A stretch of DNA of 64,000 nt. Source: Erodium maritimum (Eukaryota > Streptophyta > Magnoliopsida > Geraniales > Geraniaceae). The stretch covers positions 57,866,336 through 57,930,335 of the forward strand of contig OY997592.1 of assembly GCA_963921825.1 (NCBI GenBank). The letters are read 5' to 3'. The position numbers and the translations under genes were made by a program. Shown one piece after another: positions 20,315-31,928 of the stretch; the first letter of the stretch is position 1; each line of letters begins with the position of its first letter. The notes below the pieces were generated by a model. That model worked only from the letters and a program-made list of their open reading frames with translations, was not told the origin of the DNA and searched no databases.

Positions 20315-20969
20315 ATTGTTATTGGCTCTTTGAAAGCGTTAAATACCCATTTTATTCCCGTATTTCAACATCTTCTTAGTTCTCCGTATCATTGAAGCCC
20401 AAACGAAATTGTGAATTTCTATTTGTTAAACTTAAAGACCGTTATCCTTAAGAATGTGATATTGTTCTTATCTTGCCTATGTTATAACATCATTTTTATT
20501 AAAAGTATTAATTGCAATATGTATTGTCATGCTAAAGCTATTTTATCACTAAATTGGAGGTTAAACTGTTTATCTATTTTCCCTACTGAGCGTAAGCTCA
20601 CCCCTATTTGTTTTATTGACTGTTTTTACAGGCGTGCTTGTTGAGTAGTGGACTTGAGGCTCGGGATCTTCTGTGGGTCCGGGTGCTTTTGTCTTTAGAG
20701 ACGATTATGGCCCTATTTTTGTTTACGAACCTTATGTTAAAGAATTTCTTATGAAACTTTTACTTGAGATATTTTGATGGAAACTAAACTTGGAAAGTTA
20801 TAGTGGATTTGAGATACTTTTGTTGTTACATTTTGTATTATCTTTGAGTCACGTTTCGAGTCCGGTCAATACCGGATTTGGGGCGTGACATCTTAGTTGT
20901 CGATATTTTTTGTTGCTCCATAATATATCTGATATTGATCTTAATTTGTTGGCCTCCGATAAAAAAATA

Positions 20970-22389
20970 TTTGCGAAAGAACGAAGCCAATCGGAACTCA
21001 ATCTTACACTCTTGACCACTTAAAGAAAGACTCAGTGATATGGGGTTTGGACAACAAAGGCTTCTCATTTAGAAAAATGTATAATTATCTTACACTTGAT
21101 CCAACAGAATACCAATGGAGTAAATATTTGTGGCTTCCTAACCTTCCACCAAAGATAGCAGCATTCTCATGGCTTGCTTGTATAGGAGCTGTACCAACCA
21201 AAGGTTTTCTAGAGGCCAGAGGCATCCCCATTCCCATAGCTGATTCATGGTGCAAGTTTTGTGGTACTCATTTTGAAGAAATTAATCATCTCTTCATTAA
21301 CTGCAAGAGAGTTTGGGGTATCTGGTCAGAGGTATTGAATTGGTTGGGTATCTTCTGGTGTGTTCCATCTGACACAATTTCTTTCATTGTCTCCTGGTAT
21401 CACCTCCGTCTTGTCAAGAAATTATGGAGAAACCTCTTCTCTATAACTTTGTGGGAGATCTGGTTTGCCGGAAATGTTTAGGTCTTCAATAATGTACTAG
21501 TGTTAGGCAGAGACGTACTCTTGAAAATTTAGCACGCCTCCTTTGCTCTTGAATGGTCCTTATTCAAAAGGAATTGTTTTTTCTCATTCCTCTTGTGGCA
21601 TGCCTCTCATTAGTTGAGTAGGAGGTTGAGGAAGATTTCCCACCTTTCCTCTTGTATTTTCCGGGGGTTTTGAATCCCTGCTGCTCTATGGTTTTCTATG
21701 ATTTGTTCTTTTTTGGGGAGGTTATGGGTTGGTTTGGGGAGTTTTGTGAGTTTGGTAAGGTATCCAATTTATTGATCTGTTTTAGTTCTTGTGTGTGGGT
21801 GGTTTTGTACATTAGGCTTCTTTCTCTTGTGTGAGGTAGCTTCCCATAGGATTAAGTGCGTGCAAGTCTGTACTTTCTTCTCCCTCTTGCAGGTTATTGT
21901 TTAACTTGTAGCTGTTTGCAGTACTTGGGATGCTGATCATTTGAGTTTCATAGGCTCAACAGGGTTTCTAGAAGATCAAGGGTTTTGGGGATTAACTTGG
22001 GACACAAGAAACTGCTTGGAAGACCTGTTTTTGGTTTGTATAAGTTTGCCAGTATTTTGTATCAGTTCCTTTGGGTTGTTTACATTTAAGTTCTGGTGCA
22101 GGTTGGTTTTTGGATGGTTCCACTCGGGGTACTGATGGTTGGGGGTTCCATACTCTTCTGGGATCATTGGCTTGTATTGTTAGATGACTAGTTTATGTAT
22201 TGTTAGTTGACTAATATTACAAGATAGATTAGCACTCTTGGTTGTCTTGGATTGTAAAGTATTATCCAGTTGGGGCTTTCTCTATAAAGTGCCTTTTTTT
22301 TGTAAGAGGGGGCTTTCTCCTCTTTCATTGGGTTTTATTTCTTAAAATCCTTTGAATTTAATTTTATGCTAGTTTTCCAAAAAAAAAAA
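20970..22389 (+). mobile_element. 5'-truncated LINE with ORF2 C-terminal end
   Basis: The C-terminal part of an ORF2 frame (see 21035-21481) is followed by about 0.9 kb of G/T-rich 3' sequence ending CTAGTTTTCC and a run of 11 A (22379-22389), typical of a plant L1 tail. The left edge is not defined. A target duplication was not found with confidence. Confidence 0.7.
21035..21481 (+). pseudogene. LINE ORF2 fragment: zf-RVT zinc-binding domain
   Basis: 148 residues open from 21035. The match to the reverse-transcriptase zinc-binding region of plant LINEs is plain: FSFRKMYNYL, then WLPNLPPKIAAFSWLACIGA, then WCKFCGTHFEEINHLFINC with the C-x2-C-x7-H-x4-C ligand spacing, and RNLFSITLWEIWFAGN at the end. 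The endonuclease and polymerase parts that normally precede it are absent, as expected for a 5'-truncated insertion. Not functional on its own. Confidence 0.85.
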
Positions 22390-22630
22390 TCGATCGTACA
22401 TAAGTCTATCAGTCAAGATGTTCTGAATACAGTGAATCGGCGCAAGAGTGAAAAAAAGGACGAGATTGGAATCAGGATAGGAGTTAAGTTTACTATTAAA
22501 TAAACCTAATAGTTGAAGAACTCCCTAAAACTTTCAACACGCTTCTACCTTAGTTTTTTCTTTCAGAAGTACATGGATTTGCATTGCAATGGACTTCTAC
22601 TACACAAAAAACGCGTCATTATAGAAAGAA
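22390..22630. other. Intergenic, 3' side of the B3 gene
   Basis: No coding signal. Probably the 3' untranslated region and terminator of the B3 gene (minus strand) abutting the LINE poly-A tail. GAAAAAACTAAGGTAGAAGC on the minus strand lies about 70 bp after the stop. Confidence 0.4.
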
Positions 22631-25600
22631 CTATTGTCGTCCCCATGGCCCATTTGCTACTTCATCGAACACACTTTCAAGCTTCTCCGGATTTGAATCT
22701 AATGACTCAATTTCAACGTCAAGCTTGACTATCAAGTCATTCACTTGCAACACAAGCTTTCTCAACTCTTCTCGAGCTCGAACTTGTTCACGTTTCGCTT
22801 CATTACATTGCCTCAACTTGTCGATGAGGCTCATCAGCTGATCCATTCGAGCACGCAAGAAGCTTACGTTCATGCCAAATATTTCAAAAGCTTTCAATGT
22901 TGTGTCCCAAGTCACAAGCACCTTTTGCGGGGTTAGGATATTGGAAGCTCTGATCCCATCAGCAATGTTGGTGATCTCCGTGATGGCTACTATGGCCACG
23001 TCGGGGGAAATACCCTCTACAAGGTGTTTGTGAAGATATGATTGCTGGCTCAAACAAAGATCATAGTACTTGGTCTGGACATGTTTGGGGAATTGGCTGT
23101 TTATGACTGAACCATTCACAGCAATGTTGAAGCTGTTTATGCTTGTCATTTCTTGCAAACTGATATCAGACTGCACTAACCTGCCTTGATGCTCAACCTC
23201 AGTGTCATTTTCATTTCCAAAGCAGTCTGATTGTGATATAGGTTCTAAGTCACTGCTTGCTTCAACCATTGGAATATCATTGTGACTACTTTCTGGTATG
23301 TCCTCTGCATGATAATCCATTTGCTCCACGCATGAGTCTAATTTCAGAAGGCCATGAGCACAATCCACCTCGTCCGAACCATCACCTCTCACATCATCCA
23401 CTCCGTCCAAACAACCATCACCTCTCACAGTGTATATCTAAAAAAGGATAGGTAGGGGTAAATATCGAGCTCTCTTGCATTTTTGGAGCAAAACCAAGGC
23501 ACACAACTAAAATGATCTATTATAGCTATAAAAGGGATGGCCACATGAATATGAAAAGTAGCAGTTACCTTAAACTTGGAAGGTGTGACTAAATGGAAAA
23601 CCAAAACATCACCCTCTACTAAATTGTGATCCATGGAATACCCTCTCCATCCACCACTCAGCCCCCCCTTCTCATAAAGATATTTTGCTTCGTACTTCTC
23701 CCCGCCTTCATCTTCCAGCGTAATCATTATGTCTTTCTTGGGCATTTGCATGCGACAGAACTTTGTTGGGAGACCCTGAAATCCACAATGCTAGTTAGGT
23801 TCATACTACTTGCAAATCAATCCACTAATCAAAACATGCTCCGAAATGCAATACCAAGATATGAATGAAGGTTGTCCAGTGTTTGGAAAAGAAATCTAAT
23901 GCACCTTTTTTTTATTGGGAGGGGATGGGAAAGGACTAATGTAATAATGTGAGATTTACCAGCCAAAACCCCCTTTTAACATGGGATTGCAGCATATTCT
24001 TTACAAAGCTAGGAAATTTAGGTCCCAGGCTTGCTTGAATCGCCTGTGCTCGGTCCATTGCACTTGACTGTTCACAATCACTGTCCAGCGCCCTTTTTAA
24101 AAATGGATGAGGAAAATTGTACTTTTACTATAAAACCACAAAATGATTGCCAGATAGAAGATAATTCAATCAAATTCACTGACCTATTACTCATCTTCTT
24201 CTTACCACACTCCGCCTGTCAACAGATTCAATGTTACACTTCAAGATACTCAATGTATAATTATCACAAATGACCATGGACCTTTAACAAATCTTTAAAG
24301 ATTTCTTCACTAAAAAAGAAGCCAACCCAGAGGAATGGAATGGTTAAACGACAGTCGCAGTATGCATGTGCAATTTTTTTTCATGAGTACTAAAAATAAA
24401 GTGGTTTTCATTCACTTTTTTTTTTAAATGGTATCACCTATATATCATATACCATATGAATTATTAGTTATGAAAATATTTTTATTTGATTTAACACTTC
24501 GTTTTTTAACAGAAAATGTTGCTTCTTTAAAATATTTCTTTATCCGCTTTGAGAGGAGGATAAAGTAACTATGTTTATAACTACATATTTACATTTTAAT
24601 AAGTTAATATATTAGTGTATTTGATTATGTGGTATTCATATATTTGTTGCTATTGATTTTCTTTATATTTTATCATTGTAGAAGGACAACCCTGAATTTA
24701 AATCATTATTCCACCCACATTGATCAAATCTAATAATGTGTTTTTTAAATTTCATCTGTCTCTGCTTACAAATCTTTTAGTTGGTGTTGAATATGTTTCA
24801 GCCATTATAAATTATATTGTTAATTTTATTTGTATTCATGAAATAAATATTACATATTACAGTAGAAAACGAGCAGACAGAGTAAGACATATAAGACTTA
24901 TATAGGAACCAATTTATAGGACAACAGTTGCAAAATATTTTATTTTTACAATAAGTCATATATGTTATATATAAATCATGTTGAGCAAGTGCTTTCTTGT
25001 ATGAATTTGGTGTATGATGAGTTGTGAAGCAAAATGTGTAATACATAAATTGTAGGAAAATGAAATTATATTTAAATTAGCATTTGATGTTTATATTTAA
25101 ATCACATATCTCTATGGTTCATTGTTAATAATGGATGATAACCCCTAAAATAGATTACTGGATCAGCCCCGCCCCTTAATGGACAGAGAACTACAAACAG
25201 AACGAAAAAAAAGGGAAAACGTTGTTTCTTAGCCCTATGTGACCTTTCATTAGGACTTCCTAACCGACCTCGATCTGTTGTCACCTATCCTAACCTAAAG
25301 GTGATGTTTTTTTATATCCTAACCTAAAGGGTGGTTTTTTTTGTCACAGATCCTAACTTGTTTTTTGATAAATAATTATACAAGTTTTGTAAAAAAACGA
25401 CCTTTTGTGTTAGGATTTGTAACAAAATGTGGACCTCAGTTAAAAATGGCTAATGAAAGGTCACATAGTTCGGAAAACGTAGCAAGAGTGCTTACTTGCT
25501 TCTTCTCAACATACCCAACCATAGCCAGAGACTTTTTCTTCAACTGTTTCTTCTTCTCTGGTGGACTGCCTCGCTGAATGATCTGGAATGTGAAGAAAAC

Positions 25601-25918
25601 AGTAAATGGCACACAAATCTAATTTTTTTGAGATTTCCCCAAAATCCAAATCCAAAAAATCAAAACTGAAGAGCGAGAAAAAACAGAGCATAGCAGATCA
25701 ATTACTTGTTTCTTCTCAACAAACCCAACCATAGCCATAGGCCTTTTTCTGAAAAGCTTCTCTTTCTTCGGTGGCCTGCCTCGCCGATTAAACTGGAAAA
25801 AAAAAAATGAAACCGGTTAATGGCAGAACATGAGCCGAAAGTTTGGTATTTTTTTCAAGAGATACAGAGTGAAGAGGGATCACACATTCTGATCGTTGTC
25901 CGAAACTTCGATCGCCAT
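22631..25918 (-). CDS. B3 domain-containing transcription factor (Os01g0234100/At5g42700-like)
   Basis: Host gene, DNA-binding nuclear regulator. Exons I can place: 25918-25886 (MAIEVSDNDQN, tentative start), 25792-25706 (NRRGRPPKKEKLFRKRP, AT-hook), 25582-25496 (paralogous exon), about 24092-23960 (SSAMDRAQAIQASLGPKFPS then MLQSHVKRGFWL), 23775-23569 (GLPTKFCRMQMPKKDIMITL to the sequence SGGWRGYSMDHNLVEGDVLV), and 23437-22631. The fourth and fifth exons build the B3 domain, completed by IYTVR at the start of the last. The last exon also carries an acidic linker and the conserved helical C-terminal domain (INSFNIAVNGSVINSQFPKH, DGIRASNILTP, GMNVSFLRARMDQLMSLIDK). Splice sites GT/AG are in phase 0 where checked. 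Part of the middle, between 24100 and 25490, is not resolved and may contain another exon. Targets unknown. Confidence 0.85.
24106..25495. other. Large intron region of the B3 gene
   Basis: AT-rich, no strong coding signal; an additional small exon may hide near 24200-24260 but no frame persuades. It contains the inverted-repeat element at 25214-25490. Confidence 0.4.
25214..25490. repeat. Intronic inverted-repeat (MITE-like) element
   Basis: CTATGTGACCTTTCATTAG (25235-25253) and its exact reverse complement (25450-25468) are separated by about 196 bp, with weaker complementarity further out (AAAACGTT / AACGTAGC). The interior carries two ATCCTAACCTAAAGG copies. It probably forms a hairpin in the B3 pre-mRNA intron. 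Confidence 0.6.
25496..25792 (-). repeat. Tandemly duplicated 87-nt AT-hook exon of the B3 gene
   Basis: 25792-25706 and 25582-25496 are both 29 codons, both phase 0, both bordered by CAG acceptors and CAA|GTAA donors. Products: RRGRPPKKEK...MAMVGFVEKKQ and QRGSPPEKKK...LAMVGYVEKKQ. The repeat unit is 210 bp and includes flanking intron (TTAATGGCA side). The first exon keeps the RGRP AT-hook core; the second has RGSP. Confidence 0.75.
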
Positions 25919-26089
25919 GGCTTCACAGTAGAATTTTGTATCTCAGAGGGTCTCCGTTTCTCTTTAAAACCTACCGCTTCTAAATTTGAAGGGAAATATT
26001 TTTATTCCCTCTGCACAGAAATGGAAAGACACGTTAGTCATGGACTCATACACTCAATTAGACGAAACTAGAAAATCTTCTAGAGAGGC

Positions 26090-27545
26090 TTTTACGTGTT
26101 TTACGTAATGGGTTTGGTGGAGAACACCACTCCTTATCCTTACATTTTTGTAATTTATTACTCTTTATTTAAAACCAATATCAATTCTTAAACAAAAGCG
26201 TTTCTTTAGTGTTATGTTTTTTTATCCCTCCCTACCATCTCTTCATAGCCCCGTATGTCTTTCAGGCACCAACCTTCACCTCCTTGTCGACCTCGTTTAT
26301 AACTACCCGTCTACCACCGTGTCTGATTGCCATGCCATAGAACGATAGATTATGGAGATATGTGATGGTATTCCATGACACTACAAATCAACCTTGTCCG
26401 CATAAACCACTACTAAAGTCGCTACATACACCGATGATACCCCCACCATTGACTCTACTGGCACCATCGCCACTACCACCCCTCACTGGTCCACGTCTTA
26501 TGCCATGATCTATAAACTAGAACTTTCACCGACAAGACGGTTCACTCAAAACCACGACTCTATTTTGGACTCCGGCTCTTGGAGACCCCTGTGGGACATA
26601 CCCCCAATTGATTGAGCTCTATATTCGCGAGTAGGAAAAGTGGTCGTCCTTACAAGCATGACCGCTCTGGACAAATACAACACCTCCTCCCGGACAACAC
26701 ATGAGAGTAACCAGCACACCAAAGGTACTACCGCAACATGAGGGCCTTCGGGTAGAAGGGTTATCATATCGCTATACCCACATCATAACAATCTGGCCCC
26801 TGTAGCCCTATCTAGCATTATGGAATAAGTGGCCAATCCTACAACTACGACCACCATAAGAGGAGAGCGTGGAAATTTCTACCGCCCAAACTCCTATTAA
26901 AAGCACCGCTATGAAAATACAACATCGAGGATCGGACACTTGGATCCACATATCACCTTGACCCTCTCCAACCAATTGGCCGGAACCTACTGGACTTTGA
27001 CAAGGTCCACACTAATACCCTAAGGCCTCAATATACCTCAAGGGCGTGTATGCCTTATTCTGAACTAGGAAAATGCATATATACCGATAACCACTACTAG
27101 GAGAGGACTGCTATGTAGGCTCTTCAGGCCCAATGATTTGCCAGCCAAGAAACGAGGTATGTGAGGAACCAAATACCTTGCCCTGCCAAGATCGGTGCAA
27201 CCCCGACGTTTTGGTTCCCTCACTTCTTGGTCTTCTCCCTAGATATTCACTTACGTGTGAATATCTTCAGGTCGAGTAAGGGAATAAGTCCTTTGAGATG
27301 CTGTTGAATAACCATCCGGGTGGAAACTATCCACCAAAACCTTGTCTCTGGAGTAGCCAACATTTTGTTCTAGGATAAGCGTTTGGTATCTACGGGTCAA
27401 GACTCACGCCTCATCCTTTTGTTTCATTTCTTTATGTCGTTTCTTTTATATCAGTATTATGGCCTGCTTGCGTTTGTAATTGTTTCCTATTTAATAAAAG
27501 TTCATACATGTTAAAAAAAAAACTATTTCTTAGGATAACCAAAAA
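26090..27545. other. Decayed repeat DNA with poly-A-like end, probably retroposon-derived
   Basis: No open frame of interest. The last 150 bp (GCCTCATCCTTTTGT then TAATAAAAGTTCATACATG and a run of 10 A at 27515-27524) look like a retroposon 3' end, and closely resemble the end of 30204-31370. Family not recognised. Confidence 0.4.
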
Positions 27546-27550
27546 CAAAT

Positions 27551-30198
27551 TGTCACGCCCCAAATCCGGTTTTGACCGGACTCGAGACGTGAACTAAAGA
27601 AAATAAAAATAACAGTAAAATTAGAAGTAAAAGTAGATTAAAACAACATAAAACTCCGAATTTAGTTCCAAAATAAACAACTCCGATAAACATGAGTCAA
27701 CGCTCTAAATCCAAAATGAAGAAAGCAAGGTCTATACGTCACTACTAAGTAAAACCCCGGGCTCTCAATGAGCTCCCAAGCTCCGAGACGTCCTTTAAAC
27801 CGACTCACGATCGAAACCTGTAAAACAGTAAACAGAGGGGGTGAGCTTTCGCTCAGTAGGAAAAAGTAATAAAGGGAAAGGAATTCCGCTCCGTCACCAT
27901 AATTACTAAACTAATAACACTTGCTAGTAAACGACAACATATACGTAAGTCAACAGGAACACAACTTCATCGACAATAGAACCAAGCTAAAGAAAACATA
28001 CAAAACAACAGGACATTATACTACTAGAACCACTACTAACGTCGCTCAAACGACATCACACGAACATAAGATAGGTAAACCATGATAATCTGACCCACAC
28101 ACGCAGCTCAACATATCGTACCGGAACACGGCCTCGGTCTATATATCTTCTCGGACATTCAGCGTCGGGGTGAAACAAATACATCCTACCGAAATACACC
28201 CTCGGTCTAGATGTCTTCCCGAACACACAGCATCGGGGTGAAACAATACATCGTACCGGAATACCCATCGGTCCAGATGTCTTCCCGGACACACAGCATC
28301 GGGGTGAAACAATACATCATACCGAAATACCCATCGGTCTAGATGTCTTCCCGGAAACGCACATCGGGGCAAGCAAATAATACATCATACCAGAATGCAC
28401 CATCGGTCTCGATGTCTTCCCGGAAACGCAGCATCGGGGTAATTCTCATAACAAACATACCGGACCGGCACACACCTCGGTCGGGTATCTTCCCGTCGCA
28501 TGGGGTACAAGTCACACCACACCATACCATACCAAACATGTTACACCGGACTTATCATACCATCAAAGCTTACCGACACAACTTACCAAGCACACCACAT
28601 CAGCCTATCATTCACCCGATCATATCACAAGACAACAATTCATCACATTCAACACATTCATTCACCCAATCATATCACGAGACCACAATTCATATCACAT
28701 TCATCACACCCTAATAGCATAACAAGATCCTTAAATTAACCAAGGAATATACTATACGTCAACACTAAAGGATTACTAGCCACAACCAAACACAATCAGC
28801 ACACACAATCCTAAGACACGACATGACCACATGTGATTCTACAGCACGACAGTTCCCATAATTTAAATTCGAGTACACTAGTTAATCACATCCTATATGC
28901 AAGCTAAGAATTTACCGGTTATTAACGTCCTATATGCATACTATTAACATTCCTTAATTAAAACGGTATTTACTACTCTTCCCTACCTCAAATGCTATCC
29001 AAACGCAAGCCAAAGCGGAACGCCTAGTAGTCTCCTCCTCCGTGCTCGAGAATCACGTCTAGGATCACAAAGTAGTACTAGAATTAACAATCATTCAAGG
29101 GCGGTTTCAATGAGAAAATACCTACATTACCCCTAACAATCAAGACTTGGGCCATAGGATAAATTGGGCCCGGACAAGGCCCGTTTCGGGCAGCCCACGA
29201 GTCTGGCCAGAGGTCCGGACCGTGCCCCTCAGAGGGCCGGCACCAAGCCCGGACCGTGCCTCTCAGAGGGCCGGTCAGGGACCCTCTCCGTGCCGCTCAG
29301 AGGTCCTTTCCGTGCCAAACTAGGCAGAAACCATCTTCTTCTTCCCCCAACTTCGTTTCCACAAATTTACACCTCAAAACCTCCATTTCTAACCTCATCA
29401 AACTCCAAAATCAGTTTCACAAACCTCCATGCTTCCATACCCAAGTGGGTTTTCATCAAAAAAATCAAAACCCATAAGATTTCTAGCTAAAACTTTCACT
29501 TCTCTTCACTAAACAATCATCTAACAACAAATAACTCAAAACCCATCTAGTTCATGCAATTTCTATAGAAACCCATAACCCAAATTTGATTGAAAGTAGA
29601 TTGTTAGAGCTTACTTACCTTGAGGATGATGAGGGGATGAAGATGGACTAATTTTGAAGATGATTTGAGAAGGAAACCACTAAAAAGCTCCCTTTTTTCC
29701 CACTTGCTTCTTCTCCAAGCTTTTGAGCTCCACTCTCCTCTCCCTATTGTGATTTTCAGCCACCAAGGAAGAAATGGGCTGAAATGTATCCCAAAATGGG
29801 TCTTAAACCTAAGGGAGAAATGTCTAAAATGCACTCTAGCTCCCTTTCTTCTATTTTGGAACATATGAGGGCAAGCGGGTCTTTCTAGACTCATTTCTTC
29901 TCCTCCAAGACACCATGTACACATGTACATATGGGTCCACCTTGACCCTTAGTATTTTCCAGCACACTTAGATTAAATTCGATAAAGTTCTGAATTCGAC
30001 CCCGTTGACCCGAAGTTGACTTTTTCGTAAAAATAGTCATTTGAAAGGAAACGACCCAACTAAGCTAACCGTAACGACGGTTAAGCTTTTTGGGTCCCGG
30101 AAAGGTCTCGAATGACTCCCGGAGTCATCGGTTGACTTTTCCGGCTGAAAGTCAACTTTCGTAAAAAATCACTGGTTCGACCGGGGGAGGTTCTTACA
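27551..30198 (+). mobile_element. Solo LTR, TGTCACGCCCC superfamily, group 2
   Basis: It runs from TGTCACGCCCCAAATCCGG to GGAGGTTCTTACA, 2.65 kb, with perfect duplication CAAAT (27546-27550 and 30199-30203). Internal blocks shared with 33185 and 54883: GGGGTGAGCTTTCGCTCAGT, a CGGTCTAGATGTCTTCCCGG minisatellite (28125-28500), CAGAGGGCCGG repeats (29230-29300) and GAAACGACCCAACTAAGCTA near the end. No internal region. Confidence 0.92.
28125..28505. repeat. TCTTCCCGGA..CATCGGGGT minisatellite in LTR
   Basis: Six units of about 60-66 bp, each with ATACATCATACCGGAAYAC, a CGGTCTAGATGTCTTCC core and GCATCGGGGTGAAACA. The same units occur in the LTRs at 33185 and 54883. Confidence 0.8.
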
Positions 30199-30203
30199 CA
30201 AAT

Positions 30204-31370
30204 CACCCTTGTTAGCGTTTAGATCTTTCTCTTACTGTCATTTTGTGTTTTCTCTCTTCCGTACCGGGCTCTAGGATGTTGACGCCTCCGCCCCTTTTAC
30301 CGCTACTCCTCTCGCCGTGCCATTATGCTCGACGTACAACTTTGTTCGGTGTGACTCATTAATGTCCATGGAGAAACCCTTCGGACACCACGTCCAATCT
30401 TCTTCCGCGCGGCCACCAACCCTTCTATTGTTACTCGCATCCAGTTGCATGGAATCTCCCACTTACAAACAGATTGATCGCCCATACACTACCACGATCG
30501 ATATGGTACCAACACCAATCAGAACCTGTCTGGTCCACCTAGAGCGGATACTACCTGAGGAGGATGCAGACGAACATGGCATCCCTCTGATCACACGCAC
30601 ATGGCCTCACTGGAATAGAAAAATGGTGACCGTTACATAGCCAAGAGCTCATGGTTGAAGAGGAACTATCTTGTTTGAATCAGGATTCTAGTGGATATAT
30701 GACCATCCATGGTGCATCCAACTAGATGGATGAACATAAGAGCATACAACCGATGACACCCGATATACCCGCTAGCCATTGAGGGTAGGAGAGCCAACCT
30801 AAGTTCACAAGTATTTCGTGTAGTCCAGTCCCAGGATTATGGCAGCCCCGTCAAGGGCAAGGGGTTCGATGGTCAACCTCCGAATCAGGACACGGTGGAT
30901 AATGCTCCCCCACAGAGGAGGGATATCCCCGTAGAGCTATTGGCGAGGCCTGCCAAGTAGGTGAGTGGAGAGCACTATGAGGTGCTTTAGATGAGTCCCA
31001 CCCCGCCGCTCAGGGTTTGGTATCTGACCGACCCCTAGTCTTTTCCTTTTCCTAGACCTCCTTGTCCACCTGGCACATTCCCCTCTACTTATAAAGGATC
31101 TCGCTCAAGGGATCTAAGCATTTTATAGACGACACGGGTCCGTTTGAGCTGAGACATGAAAAGTCCTATGGATCTTTCGTGCAACCCACCATCAGAATAA
31201 GGACCCATCCCTTACATTTTCACTTGGATTAGCTAGGTTAAGTAGTTATAGGACCAACATTTCGGTTTTTCATCGGAACTATGCCTCGTCCTTTTGCATT
31301 TACACTTGCATTTGTGTCCACTTTGGTTAGTTCCATTTTAATAAAATGTCTCTTTCATGCTAAAAAAAAC
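30204..31370. other. Decayed retroposon-like DNA with poly-A end
   Basis: No gene. It ends GCCTCGTCCTTTTGC, then TTTTAATAAAATG, TTCATGCT and an A run at about 31363, closely matching the end of 26090-27545 (GCCTCATCCTTTTG, TTAATAAAAG, ACATGTT, A run). Both A runs are followed by ACTATTT. This suggests two insertions of one family. Confidence 0.4.
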
Positions 31371-31890
31371 TATTTATCATGATCTTTCACTTCCTCTCTA
31401 TTTCCAATATCGAAGTCCCAGCCCTGCGTCCTCATGGCACTACAACCGTCCTTCACTATCGACTCTTTCCCCCATCACACGCATGCGTCCCCGCCACGAC
31501 TCGTTGGCTCAATGGAGGTCGTGGAGTCTCCACCTGAGCAACGGCCTCTCCCTAGGGTTGATATGTCGCCATCCTTCCACTAGTGAGCCACTGATTGTTA
31601 TTTGAGACCTCTTGCCTCCGATCCCGGTGATCACTCCATGTGTACCAGAGTACCCATGCCCAGAGGACGCATGACCGACTCAAGGTTGGATGTTCCTAGA
31701 CGAATCCACCCTCGCGACCTTGCTCAACGAATCCATGACCTTGTATTTCAATCTTTGGTCATGGGTGTTGTGTTAATGTTGATTTCCTTTAAATTGATAC
31801 ATGATTTTGTGGTTAATTTGATGTTAGTGATGTTTATGGCATGATTTGTGTTCGTTGAGCTAAATAAGCATCCACTTGCTTGTATGAGAA

Positions 31891-31928
<38 letters not shown>

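Larger units (their letters stand above)
15890..20890 (-). mobile_element. Solo LTR, TGTCACGCCCC superfamily, group 1, carrying a retroposon
   Basis: On the minus strand it runs from TGTCACGCCCCAAATCCGG (20890) to GGGGTTTTACA (15890). The 5-bp target duplication TCTTA is perfect (15885-15889, 20891-20895). Subtracting the nested 1.68-kb retroposon leaves about 3.3 kb, the size of the 11080 copy, with which it shares the GAGCTTACGCTCAGT block, the CCTGCGGG minisatellite and GC-rich 3' sequence. No internal region is present. It lies upstream of a truncated LINE. Confidence 0.9.

Noticed and set aside
11080-20890. A 9.8-kb unit with inverted TGTCACGCCCC ends, as if one giant foldback or inverted element
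   Set aside because: Each end belongs to its own solo LTR with its own target duplication (ATATC for 11080-14237, TCTTA for 15890-20890); the sequence between them is unrelated.
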